This document shows, piece after piece, positions 33,812-42,117 of a DNA stretch of 64,000 nucleotides. How positions within the stretch are numbered: the first letter of the stretch is position 1; each line of letters begins with the position of its first letter. The notes under the pieces are model-generated. The model was not told where the DNA came from. It did not search any database and was given only the letters and a program-made list of their open reading frames with translations. The position numbers and the translations under genes were made by a program. Source of the stretch: Sphingomonas hankookensis (GTDB lineage Bacteria > Pseudomonadota > Alphaproteobacteria > Sphingomonadales > Sphingomonadaceae). The stretch spans positions 3,092,001 through 3,156,000 of the forward strand of contig NZ_CP117025.1 of the NCBI RefSeq assembly GCF_028551275.1, written 5' to 3'.

Positions 33812-34633
33812 TCACCCCTTCCGCAACGCCATCTCCAACGCCACCTCCCACCCGCCCGGCTCCCACTGCGTCCGGCGCCCACCCCGCCGCCACTCCAGCT
33901 GCGCATATTCGACCATCCGCATCTCCTCCTCGGCCAGCAGCAACCCGGCACGATAGTCCTTCGCCTTCCGCTCGATAAACGCCGCATTGCTCTCGCCGCG
34001 CTTCGGGGCGAGGTCGGGGTTGGCGAGGCCTTTGGCCCGCTTGTCGTTCCACGCGATCATCTGCATCGCCTGGTGCACGGTCATCGCCGGGATCGGCGGG
34101 GGATCGTTGTGCTGCCAATGGTCGTGGACGTTCGCCTCCGGCAGCGAGCTTTCGAGCAGCGCCAGTTCGAGGCGTTCGGACCCGACCGCCAGCGCGACGC
34201 GCATTTCGCGGGCGAAGCCGGGATGCGAGCGTGCGCGGGCGTAGAAGCTGCTATGGGCGAAGCCGGCGGCGGCTGCGGAGAGGCGGACATTGGCGGTGGC
34301 GCTCAAGGCGGCGAGGAAGCGTTGTTCGGCGTCGCGGTCTATCGTGCGGGTCTTGGAGACGCGCAGTTGCAGGCGGCCTTTCGAACGGACGACGCGCGCC
34401 GGCCCCTCCGTCTGCTCGGGCTTGGCGAGGCGGGCGGCGGCGAGGGTCAGGGCGGCCTCCCAGCGCTGGGCGAAGTCGGGGTCGGCGTTGCGGCGCTTGG
34501 TGAGCATCGAGCGGTTGAGGCCGGTCGTGCGGGCGGCGTCGCGGGCGTTGCCGGTGCGTTCGAGTTCGGCGAGGAAGGCGGCGTTTTGCAGCGCCTGCTT
34601 GCGGCTGTACGGGCGGGGTTTGCGGTCGGACAT
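33812..34633 (-). CDS. Terminase small subunit-like / repeated helix-turn-helix protein
   Basis: A 273-residue basic protein with two similar helix-turn-helix-like segments: FLAELERTGNARDAARTTG (about 19-37, then LTKRRNADPDFAQRWEAAL) and FLAALSATANVRLSAAAAGF (about 107-126, then FYARARSHPGFAREMRVAL). This duplicated pattern resembles DNA-binding parts of phage terminase small subunits. The C-terminal half is charged and helical (AEEEMRMVEYAQLEWRRGGR). No large terminase or other phage gene is near. Codon use is as GC-rich as the chromosome, unlike the ATPase gene beside it. ATG 34633. Confidence 0.6.
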   Translation of the reverse strand: MSDRKPRPYSRKQALQNAAFLAELERTGNARDAARTTGLNRSMLTKRRNADPDFAQRWEAALTLAAARLAKPEQTEGPARVVRSKGRLQLRVSKTRTIDRDAEQRFLAALSATANVRLSAAAAGFAHSSFYARARSHPGFAREMRVALAVGSERLELALLESSLPEANVHDHWQHNDPPPIPAMTVHQAMQMIAWNDKRAKGLANPDLAPKRGESNAAFIERKAKDYRAGLLLAEEEMRMVEYAQLEWRRGGRRTQWEPGGWEVALEMALRKG

Positions 34634-34788
34634 GGCGCCAGAGGATCAGGCGGAATCCTACATTGCAAGGGGGGCGCTTTTGCGCTAAGCGCGCCGCTTC
34701 CCAAACGACAGTTTTGGAAACCATGGCGGGAGGCCGGCCCATTGGGCCGCGCCGCACGAACCGCTAAACTTGAAAGAGAGTGATACCC

Positions 34789-35220
34789 ATGGCCAAGAAG
34801 ATTACTGGCTACATCAAGCTGCAGGTGCCGGCGGGCGAAGCCAAGCCGTCGCCGCCGATCGGCCCGGCGCTGGGTCAGCGCGGCGTGAACATCATGGAAT
34901 TCTGCAAGGCGTTCAACGCCCAGACCGGTGACACGGCGAAGGGCACCCCGCTGCCGACGATCATCACCGTTTATGCCGACCGTTCGTTCAGCTTCGAGAC
35001 GAAGACGCCGCCGGCGACGTACCTCATCAAGCAGGCGATCAACCTGAAGTCGGGTTCGAAGGAACCGGGCAAGGTGAAGGCCGGCAGCATCAAGCGGTCG
35101 CAGCTGAGCGAAATCGCCACGATGAAGATGAAGGATCTGAACGCCAACGACATCGACGCGGCGACGAAGATCATCGAAGGTTCGGCCCGCGCGATGGGCC
35201 TCGAAGTGGTGGAGGGTTAA
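34789..35220 (+). CDS. rplK: 50S ribosomal protein L11
   Basis: A 143-residue protein of the GTPase-associated centre, binding 23S rRNA helices 43-44. Signature features: [39 protein letters not shown] at the N-terminus (spanning residues 4-42) and the RNA-binding C-terminal domain ending LEVVEG. ATG 34789 follows GAAAGAGAG. The upstream 34715-34770 stretch has a GGCCCATTGGGCC hairpin that may be part of the leader through which L1 represses this operon. Confidence 0.97.
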   Translation: MAKKITGYIKLQVPAGEAKPSPPIGPALGQRGVNIMEFCKAFNAQTGDTAKGTPLPTIITVYADRSFSFETKTPPATYLIKQAINLKSGSKEPGKVKAGSIKRSQLSEIATMKMKDLNANDIDAATKIIEGSARAMGLEVVEG

Positions 35221-35224
35221 GACT

Positions 35225-35923
35225 GTGGCCAAGCTGACCAAGAAGGCGAAGACCCTCGCCGCTGCCGTCGATGCGCAGAAGCTGTACGGCGTCGATGAAG
35301 CGATCGCGCTCGCCAAGACCCATGCGACCGCCAAGTTCGACGAAACGATCGAAGTCGCGCTGAACCTGGGCGTCGATCCGCGTCACGCCGACCAGATGGT
35401 CCGCGGCGTCGTGACCCTGCCCAAGGGCACCGGCAAGACCGTGCGCGTCGGCGTGTTCGCCCGCGGCGCGAAGGCCGAGGAAGCCACCGCAGCGGGTGCC
35501 GATGTCGTCGGTGCCGAAGATCTGATGGACGCGATCCAGGGCGGCAAGATCGACTTCGATCGCTGCATCGCGACCCCGGACATGATGGGCCTGGTCGGTC
35601 GTCTCGGCAAGATCCTGGGTCCGAAGGGCCTGATGCCGAACCCGAAGCTCGGCACGGTCACGATGAACGTCGCGGCTGCGGTCGAAGCGGCCAAGGGCGG
35701 CCAGGTGGAATACCGCGTCGAAAAGGCCGGCATCATCCATTCGGGCATCGGCAAGGCGTCGTTCTCGGCCGCCGACCTGCGCGAAAACTTCGACGCACTG
35801 GTCGACGCCGTGGTGAAGGCCAAGCCGGCGGGCGCAAAGGGCAAGTATGTCCGCAAGGTTGCGGTCAGCTCGTCGATGGGCCCGGGGATCAAGGTCGATA
35901 CGGCTGAGGTTGCAGGCGCGTAA
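35225..35923 (+). CDS. rplA: 50S ribosomal protein L1
   Basis: A 232-residue L1 stalk protein and likely translational repressor of the rplKA mRNA. Features: [24 protein letters not shown] (about 38-61), MPNPKLGTV (about 137) and a C-terminal [17 protein letters not shown] 35225 lies 4 bases after the rplK stop, so the pair is translationally linked. rplJ-rplL, which commonly follow, are absent here. Confidence 0.97.
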   Translation: MAKLTKKAKTLAAAVDAQKLYGVDEAIALAKTHATAKFDETIEVALNLGVDPRHADQMVRGVVTLPKGTGKTVRVGVFARGAKAEEATAAGADVVGAEDLMDAIQGGKIDFDRCIATPDMMGLVGRLGKILGPKGLMPNPKLGTVTMNVAAAVEAAKGGQVEYRVEKAGIIHSGIGKASFSAADLRENFDALVDAVVKAKPAGAKGKYVRKVAVSSSMGPGIKVDTAEVAGA

Positions 35924-35955
35924 GCGCCGACGCCGTGCCGCAGGGCACGGCCCGA

Positions 35956-35990
35956 GGCCGGCCAGCGGGGGCGCAAGCTCCCGACCGACG
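35956..35990 (+). promoter_or_regulatory. RNA-like motif after rplA, related to the one after nusG
   Basis: GGCCGGCC-AGCGGGGGC-GCAA-GCTCCCGACCGACG: a GCAA-capped hairpin in the same sequence frame as 32065-32092. It is followed by a second hairpin (GCGGGATTTACTCCCGC) and the terminator at 36030. It may be the relic of an L10-type leader that should precede rplJ, but rplJ does not follow. Confidence 0.5.
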
Positions 35991-36029
35991 ATGCGGGATT
36001 TACTCCCGCGTCGGCCGACAAACAGAACA

Positions 36030-36063
36030 GGGGTCGGAGGCTTTCGTGCTTCCGGCCCCTTTT
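36030..36063 (+). terminator. Rho-independent terminator of the rplKA transcript
   Basis: GGGGTCGGAGGC-TTTCGT-GCTTCCGGCCCC with a T-run (TTTT): a 12-pair stem containing G-T wobbles. With the motif at 35956 and the repeats from 36096 it accounts for most of the 328-base gap between rplA and the deaminase gene. Confidence 0.88.
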
Positions 36064-36095
36064 GTCGTGTCGTTGCTGGAGCCGGGAGCTTCCGA

Positions 36096-36227
36096 CACAA
36101 TGGATCCCGGCCTTCGCCGGGATGACGGGGGTGGTTGGGTGTCCGTCCATGTCCGGATTTGATCCGCGGTAGCGGCTCAACGGGCGCGGAAGAAGAATCG
36201 GGACCCTGGGTCAAGCCCGGGGTGACG
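36096..36227. repeat. Two palindromic repeats, families B-like and A, side by side
   Basis: 36096-36130 has CAATGGATCCCGGCCTTCGCCGGGATGACG, a compact palindrome. 36149-36227 is a diverged family A unit: it begins TCCGGATTTGATCCGCGG and ends GGGTCAAGCCCGGGGTGAC. No gene or promoter is evident in this stretch. Confidence 0.65.
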
Positions 36228-36251
36228 GTTGGGGGGAGCGTTGCCTTCCTC

Positions 36252-36746
36252 TTACAGGTTCCCCTGTTCCTCCTCCGGCACGTCGTCATCCGGGCCGTAA
36301 TAGAGCGCCGCGCATTCCTCGCGCAGGCAGCCGCCTTCGATCACGATATCGTCGCGATAGGCGTCGGCGATGAAGCTGAGGGTGTCGATGTGGCGATCCT
36401 CGAAATACATTTCGTGGACGTCGTCGCGGCCGGCGCCATAGACGACGCGGGCGACCTTCGACCAGATCGAGGCCATGGTGCACATGCCGCAGGGTTGCAG
36501 CGTGGAGTAGAGCGTCGCACCGCGCAGTTCCATGTCGCCGACCCCCTCGCATGCGCGGCGGATCGCCATCATCTCGGCATGGGCGGTGGCGTCCGGCAGC
36601 TCCTGCGTCTGGTTGGGTTCGGCGGAGAGCACCTTGCCGTCGCGGACGATGATCGATCCTAGCGGGGAGCAGGACGGGTCGTCGCCCTTGGTCCGGGCGA
36701 TGGCGATCGCCTGTCGCATCCAGTGTTCGTCTTGGGGCGTCAGCAT
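36252..36746 (-). CDS. Nucleoside/nucleobase deaminase (cytidine-deaminase superfamily)
   Basis: A 164-residue zinc enzyme with the deaminase signatures HAEMMAIRRA (about 57, zinc His and catalytic Glu) and PCGMC (about 86, two zinc Cys). The fold resembles guanine/adenine deaminases of the TadA-like branch; the C-terminal IEGGCLREECAALYYGPDD is long for a TadA. Guanine deamination is one possibility, but the substrate is not visible. ATG 36746 has an AGGGA site 7 bases upstream; a TTG at 36752 is the alternative. Confidence 0.88.
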   Translation of the reverse strand: MLTPQDEHWMRQAIAIARTKGDDPSCSPLGSIIVRDGKVLSAEPNQTQELPDATAHAEMMAIRRACEGVGDMELRGATLYSTLQPCGMCTMASIWSKVARVVYGAGRDDVHEMYFEDRHIDTLSFIADAYRDDIVIEGGCLREECAALYYGPDDDVPEEEQGNL

Positions 36747-36791
36747 CGGCAATTCCCTTCGCCGCGCTGAACGCGCCGGGGCGCCGAAGGA

Positions 36792-37781
36792 TCAGTCGGC
36801 GGCGGCGAGGATGTCGTCGCTCGACGCGGCATGCACGTCCAATCGCGCGAGCAGCGCCAGCACCGCATCCCACCAGCGCCAGAAAGCGACGAGGTCGGCG
36901 GCGTCGCGGACATAGGGGGTGTGGCCGGGGACGAGGCTGGGCGAGTGATAGGCGAAGTTGAGGACGCGCGTCCCCTCCCCCACCGCGACGCGGATCGCTT
37001 CCAGCACGTCCGCGAGCGGCATGTCCTCGGGCGTGAGCGCGACGCGGTGGAGCAGGCCGAGGCGGGCGAGGACGCCGCGCCCGCGCGGGATCCGGCCGGC
37101 GGCGCGGTAGAGATGCGCGCCGCCGCGGCGCAACCGGCCGGTGAAGACGGTGGTCAGCGGCAGTTCGACGATGCCGCCATCGGGACCGGTGCGGAAGGCG
37201 TGGTTGGCGATGGCGCGATAGTCGGGACCGCCCTGCGCGCCATAATCGTAGCGGGCGCGCATCGAGCTATCGAGGCGATAGCCGCGGGCCGCCAGCAGCT
37301 TGAGGGTGTTGGGACCGAGGCCGTAGCGGCCGGCGCGATAGACGGTCGGCGCGGTGCCGATGATCGCGGTCAGCGCATCGGTCAGGCGGTCGAGCTTGGC
37401 CCCCTCCAGTGCCTTGGGCAGGTTGCCGGCGAAGCTGCTGTGATTGGACAGCGCCTCGTCGAAGGGCGGGTTGACCCAGGGGTGGAGCTGCGCACCGATG
37501 GTCGCATCCCCCTGCGCCATCACCGCGCGCAGGGCGTCGATCGCAGCGGGATCGGTCGCGACCGGATAGTCGACAAGGTAGCCGCTGCGCGCGCCCATCC
37601 CCGCCAGACGCGCATGGGCGTCGGGCAAGGCGGCGGTGGTCGCCACGCCCCAGCCATCGTGGCGGAAGGGCGCGCGCCAGTCGAATTCCTCCTCGGTATC
37701 GACAAGCAAGGTGAAGCGGGTGCCGAAGCCGGCGCGCCACACGACCGGCCGGCCATCGGCGGGCCGGAAGGGCGGGCTCAC
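36792..37781 (-). CDS. Polysaccharide deacetylase (WalW-like)
   Basis: A 329-residue protein with an NodB-like fold: FTLLVDTEEEFDW (about 23, metal Asp region), IGAQLHPWVNPPF (about 97, metal His) and YRAGRYGLGPNTLKLL (about 150). It is coupled to the histidine kinase upstream by a GTGA overlap (GTG 37781). Probably acts on a cell-surface or secreted polysaccharide. A second deacetylase of different type is at 59356. Confidence 0.85.
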   Translation of the reverse strand: MSPPFRPADGRPVVWRAGFGTRFTLLVDTEEEFDWRAPFRHDGWGVATTAALPDAHARLAGMGARSGYLVDYPVATDPAAIDALRAVMAQGDATIGAQLHPWVNPPFDEALSNHSSFAGNLPKALEGAKLDRLTDALTAIIGTAPTVYRAGRYGLGPNTLKLLAARGYRLDSSMRARYDYGAQGGPDYRAIANHAFRTGPDGGIVELPLTTVFTGRLRRGGAHLYRAAGRIPRGRGVLARLGLLHRVALTPEDMPLADVLEAIRVAVGEGTRVLNFAYHSPSLVPGHTPYVRDAADLVAFWRWWDAVLALLARLDVHAASSDDILAAAD

Positions 37782-39658
37782 CGCTGCTGCGCCTGCCCGA
37801 CCTCCACCGCGTCCGCCGCCGGCAGGCGCAGCGTCAGCGTGGCGGTGCCGAAGACCAGCGTGCCGCCCAGTTCGCTGGCGAGGTTGCGGGCGAGGCGGAG
37901 GGCAAAGCCGGTGCCGAGCAGCGACTGGTCGCCTTCATCATCGTCGACGTCGAACACGCTGTCGCCGGGCCATGCGTCCAAGGCCTGCGGCCGGTCGAGC
38001 ACGATCGCGACATGGCCGTCGCCCTCCAGCCCCATGCGGACATAGATGGATTCCTCCGCCTCGCCCGCCGAGACGAGCGTCGCGAGCAGGCGGGCGAGCA
38101 GGCGTTCGACCGCGCGGCGGTCGCCCGATACCGACAGGTCGGTCGGCTCGATCTCCAGCAGCGTGCCGCGCAATTCGCACAGCGAGGCGAGGTCGGCGGC
38201 GATGACGTCGAACACCGGGCGCAACGCCACGCTGTCGGCGCGCAGATCGAGCGCGTCGCCATCGATCCGCGCGGCGAGGTCGAGATCGTCGATAACGGCC
38301 ACGAGGTCGCGCGAATGGTTGAGGATCGCCCCGGCCCGGTCGCGATAGACCGGCGGCACGGGGCCGAGCAGCTGCGCCTCGATCATCTCGGCAAAGCCGG
38401 CGATGGCACCGGCGGGGGTGCGCAGTTCGTGGACCAGCTGGCGCAGTTGCGCCACGCCGGCGTCGCGGTTGGCGACCGGTTCGGCGCGTTCGTCGCTGCG
38501 CGGACGGCGGGCGGTGCCGCGATAGCCGGTAAAGCGACCGGTCGCATGGTCGAAGGCGGGAACGCCGGCCACGCTCCATTCGCCAGCCGCATCGCTGTCG
38601 CCGCCGATCACCAGCCGGGCGTCGCGGAACGGGCTGCGATGGCGCAACGCTCCGGCCGCTACCCCGTCGAAGCGCGCGGTGCCGGGCGCGGCGCCGAAAT
38701 CGAGCGACAGGCCGATCAGCGGCGCGCGGCTGACACCGTCGACCCAGCGGATCAGGCCGGCGGCGTCGGTTTCGAAGCGGAAGCTGTCATGGGTGCTCGC
38801 GGGCGGCGGCGGGGGCGGAGCGTCCTGGTTGCGCTCGAACGCCTCGATCCGGGCCATGACGTCGACGATGCGGAACGGGCCGGCGGGGTCGGCTTCGGGG
38901 GCAGCGTCGTCGCCTGTTTCCGCGTCGACCGCCCCGGACGTCACCCCAGCGGACGCTGGGGTCTCTGTGGGGTGAGCGTCGTCCGACTGCGGCGGGAGAT
39001 CCCAGCCTTCGCTGGGATGACGTTCCTGGGTAGAGGGTGCGGACGCGGCGATGGCCGATACATCTTCGGCGTCGGCCGCCGGCGTTGAGCGCTCCGCATC
39101 GAACGCAGCCGTCGTCCCGGCCGAGGCCGAGGTTTCTGCGGGGCGGGCGTCGTCCGGCTGCGGCGAGAGACCCCAGCCTTCGCTGGGGTGACCGCTTGTG
39201 GCGGATGCGGCGACGTCTTCCGCCGCCCGCTCGTCGCCCAGCACGAGGTCGGTGCTGCCGAAGCTGTCGAGCGCGCGGGTGACGGCAGGGTCGAGGTCGC
39301 GGCGGTTGCGGACCACGCCGCGCGCCGCCGAGCCGAGGCGCGGCAACAGCGCCAGCCATTCGCCGACCGACAGCGTGGCGCTGCGCAGCACCGGCACCGC
39401 CGCCTCGATCACGTCGGTCGCCAGCAGGTCGACCAGTTCGGCAGGCGGGCGGGCATATTCGAGGTCGCGGGCGCTGGCGACGCGGACGGTGCGCGGCACG
39501 CCGTCGCGCAATTCGCGTAGTAGCGCGATGGCGCGGGGATCGGGGCTGGCGCGACCGCGCCCGATCAGGTCGACCAGCTGCCGCCAGGCGGACGCGCGCG
39601 CACCCTCGCCCGTCAGATCGGAGGCCAAAACCGTTTCGAGGCTGTCGTCGAAGCGCAC
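37778..39658 (-). CDS. Sensor histidine kinase with repeat-derived linker
   Basis: A 626-residue soluble-looking kinase. An N-terminal helical domain (1-145) precedes a low-complexity linker, a PAS-like region (about 290-385) and HisKA with phospho-His 410 (LRQLVHELRTPAGAI). The ATPase domain is degenerate: its N-box is weak (VERLLARLLATLV) and its G2 region reads LLGTGFALRLARNLASELGG. In the linker, residues 157-183 and 214-240 (HPSEGWGLSPQPDDARP and HPSEGWDLPPQSDDAHP types) are translations of family B palindromic repeats at 39110-39192 and 38939-39022. GTG 39658. It is co-transcribed with the deacetylase; no partner regulator is adjacent. Confidence 0.82.
   Translation of the reverse strand: MRFDDSLETVLASDLTGEGARASAWRQLVDLIGRGRASPDPRAIALLRELRDGVPRTVRVASARDLEYARPPAELVDLLATDVIEAAVPVLRSATLSVGEWLALLPRLGSAARGVVRNRRDLDPAVTRALDSFGSTDLVLGDERAAEDVAASATSGHPSEGWGLSPQPDDARPAETSASAGTTAAFDAERSTPAADAEDVSAIAASAPSTQERHPSEGWDLPPQSDDAHPTETPASAGVTSGAVDAETGDDAAPEADPAGPFRIVDVMARIEAFERNQDAPPPPPPASTHDSFRFETDAAGLIRWVDGVSRAPLIGLSLDFGAAPGTARFDGVAAGALRHRSPFRDARLVIGGDSDAAGEWSVAGVPAFDHATGRFTGYRGTARRPRSDERAEPVANRDAGVAQLRQLVHELRTPAGAIAGFAEMIEAQLLGPVPPVYRDRAGAILNHSRDLVAVIDDLDLAARIDGDALDLRADSVALRPVFDVIAADLASLCELRGTLLEIEPTDLSVSGDRRAVERLLARLLATLVSAGEAEESIYVRMGLEGDGHVAIVLDRPQALDAWPGDSVFDVDDDEGDQSLLGTGFALRLARNLASELGGTLVFGTATLTLRLPAADAVEVGQAQQR
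38939..39022. repeat. Family B palindromic repeat inside the histidine kinase gene (copy 1)
   Basis: GTCACCCCAGCGGACGCTGGGG at the left and GGGAGATCCCAGCC-TTCG-CTGGGATGACG at the right, around a CTGTGGGGTGAGCGTCGTCC middle. The unit is read in frame as kinase residues 214-240 and introduces no stop codon. Confidence 0.85.
39110..39192. repeat. Family B palindromic repeat inside the histidine kinase gene (copy 2)
   Basis: A second family B unit, 57 codons from copy 1 and in the same frame and orientation, ending GAGACCCCAGCC-TTCG-CTGGGGTGACC. The left arm is diverged (CGTCCCGGCCGAGG). The identical register of the two copies suggests local duplication or selection for this frame. Confidence 0.82.
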
Positions 39659-39836
39659 CGCGTTCCCGTTACTCGCACCCGCGCAAAGCCGGGGTGCCTA
39701 CGACCCTTAACGCCGACGTCGTTAATACGGAACTGCCCATTTTCGGCACGTCGCAATGTGGGACAATTGCGCTTCCGCGTAATTTTATAATGCTGTAGGC
39801 AGGGCAATCATTCGGACCCTAACACGGAACACTATC

Positions 39837-40307
39837 ATGGCTTTCGATCGTATCGACCGGCAAATCCTTGCCCTGTTGCAGGAGGACGGGCGGATGACGA
39901 ACGTCGAACTGGCCGAGCGCGTCGGGCTGACCGCCCCGCCCTGCCTGCGCCGCGTCCGCGCGCTGGAAGAGGCCGGCGCGATCCGCGGCTATCATGCCGC
40001 GCTCGATCCCCGGCTGCTGGGGTTCACGATCACGGTCTTCGCGCTGGTCAGCCTGAAGAGCCAGGCGGGCAGCGACCTTGCCGCGTTCGAGGAGCATATC
40101 GCGACGATCCCCGAGGTGCGCGAATGCCATATGCTGAACGGCGAGATCGACTTCATCCTCAAGATCGTCGCGGCGGACCTCGAATCCTTCCAGTCGATGC
40201 TGACGACGCAGCTGATTACCGCGCCCAATGTGGCGAGCGTGAAGACGTCGCCGACGGTCAGGACGTCGAAGGCGCTGCCGGGGATTCCGGTTTCCGCCGG
40301 GGAGTGA
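39837..40307 (+). CDS. Lrp/AsnC-family transcriptional regulator
   Basis: A 156-residue regulator: N-terminal helix-turn-helix (DRIDRQILALLQEDGRMTNVELAERVGLTAPP, residues 4-35; recognition helix PPCLRRVRALEE) and a C-terminal RAM domain that binds amino acids (EVRECHMLNGEIDFILKIVAAD). ATG 39837. It stands alone on its strand between the kinase and a TPR gene, so its targets are not indicated. Confidence 0.93.
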   Translation: MAFDRIDRQILALLQEDGRMTNVELAERVGLTAPPCLRRVRALEEAGAIRGYHAALDPRLLGFTITVFALVSLKSQAGSDLAAFEEHIATIPEVRECHMLNGEIDFILKIVAADLESFQSMLTTQLITAPNVASVKTSPTVRTSKALPGIPVSAGE

Positions 40308-40330
40308 TTACCCTCTCCCGGCGATAAGCC

Positions 40331-40456
40331 ACCCCGTTCGGTTCGAGCAGCTTCGAGCTTGTCGAGAAGCGTCTGTCGAGAACACCCGCCCAGCGGAACC
40401 CCGTTCTCGATACGCGCTCTCGACTTCGCTCGATCGCTACTCGAACCAAACGGGGT
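40331..40456. repeat. Palindromic repeat, family D (GGTTCGAG / CTCGAACC type)
   Basis: Outer arms ACCCCGTTCGGTTCGAG and CTCGAACCAAACGGGGT, with inner GTCGAGAAGC and GTTCTCGATA elements. The unit fills much of the 252-base gap between two convergent genes. A relative is at 42901-43021. Confidence 0.75.
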
Positions 40457-40506
40457 GGTTGGGATGGAAACGGAGTGATCGGGACTGCCGCCCCCTCCCC
40501 CAAACG

Positions 40507-40540
40507 AAAACGGCCCGGACCATCGCTGGTCCGGGCCGTT
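40507..40540 (-). terminator. Terminator of the TPR gene
   Basis: CGGCCCGGACCA-TCGC-TGGTCCGGGCCG, a perfect 12-pair stem followed on the minus strand by TTTTCGTTT. It lies 20 bases after the TPR gene stop. The plus-strand side has only TTTC. Confidence 0.85.
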
Positions 40541-40559
40541 TCGCGTTCGGGTCACCCGA

Positions 40560-41864
40560 TCAGTTGTTGCCGACCGCCGGGGTCGACGCGACGATGCGGG
40601 GATTGTCGACGTAGAAGGTCCAGAAGCTGGCGATTTCGGCGCGCGGGCCGGTGGTCGTCACCTTGCCGAACGCCGCCTTCGCTTCCGCCGCCTGGCCGGC
40701 ACGGGCATGGGCGATGCCGATGCGGGTGTTGGCTTCGTCGGCGTCGATCCCGCCCTTTTGCAGCGCGAGATTGTACATCTCGACCGCCTTGGCGTTGTTG
40801 CCGGTCGCCAGATAGACGTTGCCCGCCGCCATCGCCGGACGGCCGTTCGGGCCGGACTTGGCGCGGGTTTCCAGCGCGGCGGCCGACCCGTCGGCCTTGA
40901 TCTGGGTCTGCGCGGTGGTGCGGACGGTGTTGAAGATCGCGGCCGAGGCCGGAATCTTGCCCGAGGCGCGCCCTTCGTCGATCACCGCGACGGTTTCATA
41001 GGGCAGGCCGATGTCCTGCGTGGTCTGCACATAGTCGCGATAGTCGTTCTGGTCGGCCAGCGACTTGGTGTCGCGCATCAGGCGCAGAATGTCGACGCGA
41101 GCCTGGTTGCCGAGCGTCGCGCCCTTGTTGTCCGCGCGGTCGCGGAACAGCGCCAGCACGGTGCGCCAGTTCGCCTGCGTGGGATATTCCGCCAGCTTGC
41201 GGCGCGCCCACTGACCCGCCTCGACCGGACGGTTCGAGCGATAGAGCTGCGAGATGGCGAGGTCGTACCAGCCTGCCGGCACGGGCTGACCGGCGGCCTT
41301 GCGCGCGGCCATGACCTTTTCGAGGCTGGCGAGGCCCTGATCGACCTGCCCCTTCTGGATCGCGATGCTGGCGAGGCGCAGTTCGAGGTCGGGTTCGTTA
41401 TAGCCGGCCTGCTTGGCGCGTTCGAAATTCTGCACCGCGACATCGGTCTGCTTGGTGTCGAGCGCGAGGACGCCGCGGTTGTAATAGAGGCCGCCGCGCT
41501 CTTCGGGCTTCAGCTTCGGGCTGGCGAGCAGTTCGTCGATCGCCGCCGCGAGCGCCGGGCGGTCGTTCTTCGCCTGCGCATTCTGCACCTTCAGCTGGGC
41601 GAGGAAATAGGCCTCGTCCTGGTTGCCGGCGGTCATCGCGGCCTGCATCGCGGCGATCTGCTGATCGGCGGCGGCGAAATTCTTGGCCTTGATCGCGGCG
41701 TCGGCGGCGAGCGCGGCGGTGCGGAAGGCTTCGCCGACCTGAATCTGCGGCGCGGCGGCTGCCTCTTCCTTCTTCTTGCGCTGGGCATCGGCGGTCGGGG
41801 CGACGACCAGGGTCGCACCCATGCCGAGCAGGGCGGCCAGGGCGGCCTTGGAAACGAACGTCAT
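40560..41864 (-). CDS. Secreted tetratricopeptide-repeat protein
   Basis: A 434-residue protein with a signal peptide (cleavage after PTADA, about 27), a KKKEE stretch, then helical repeats from about 45 to the end, including YYNRGVLALDTKQTDVAVQNFERA and AGNVYLATGNNAKAVEMYNLAL. These are TPR-type units, implying a periplasmic scaffold. The Lys-rich segment after the signal is typical of this sphingomonad protein type. ATG 41864 follows GGGAGAG. Confidence 0.85.
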   Translation of the reverse strand: MTFVSKAALAALLGMGATLVVAPTADAQRKKKEEAAAAPQIQVGEAFRTAALAADAAIKAKNFAAADQQIAAMQAAMTAGNQDEAYFLAQLKVQNAQAKNDRPALAAAIDELLASPKLKPEERGGLYYNRGVLALDTKQTDVAVQNFERAKQAGYNEPDLELRLASIAIQKGQVDQGLASLEKVMAARKAAGQPVPAGWYDLAISQLYRSNRPVEAGQWARRKLAEYPTQANWRTVLALFRDRADNKGATLGNQARVDILRLMRDTKSLADQNDYRDYVQTTQDIGLPYETVAVIDEGRASGKIPASAAIFNTVRTTAQTQIKADGSAAALETRAKSGPNGRPAMAAGNVYLATGNNAKAVEMYNLALQKGGIDADEANTRIGIAHARAGQAAEAKAAFGKVTTTGPRAEIASFWTFYVDNPRIVASTPAVGNN

Positions 41865-42117
41865 GCCGTGATCTCTCCCGAAAACTGGTGCCAGGCACGC
41901 GCCCGGCAGGCGCGGCCCATCTAGGTCGAACCATGCGTCCGCACAAGCACACGCACGTAACGATGCGTTGCCGGACCTGCGCTGAACGCGCGTTGAACGG
42001 TTCGGGTCCGTTGTGCGATCCGGCGTTGCCGGATCGACGCGGTACCGGTTCCGCGCGAGCGGACCAAACGCCCCATCCCCTTTGACGTGTCGGTTTGCGG
42101 CCGATAGGCGGCTCGCG

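Noticed and set aside
34073..34783. Gly-rich 236-codon frame opposite the terminase-like gene
   Set aside because: It lacks a ribosome-binding site and domain features; the minus-strand frame has a repeated helix-turn-helix pattern.
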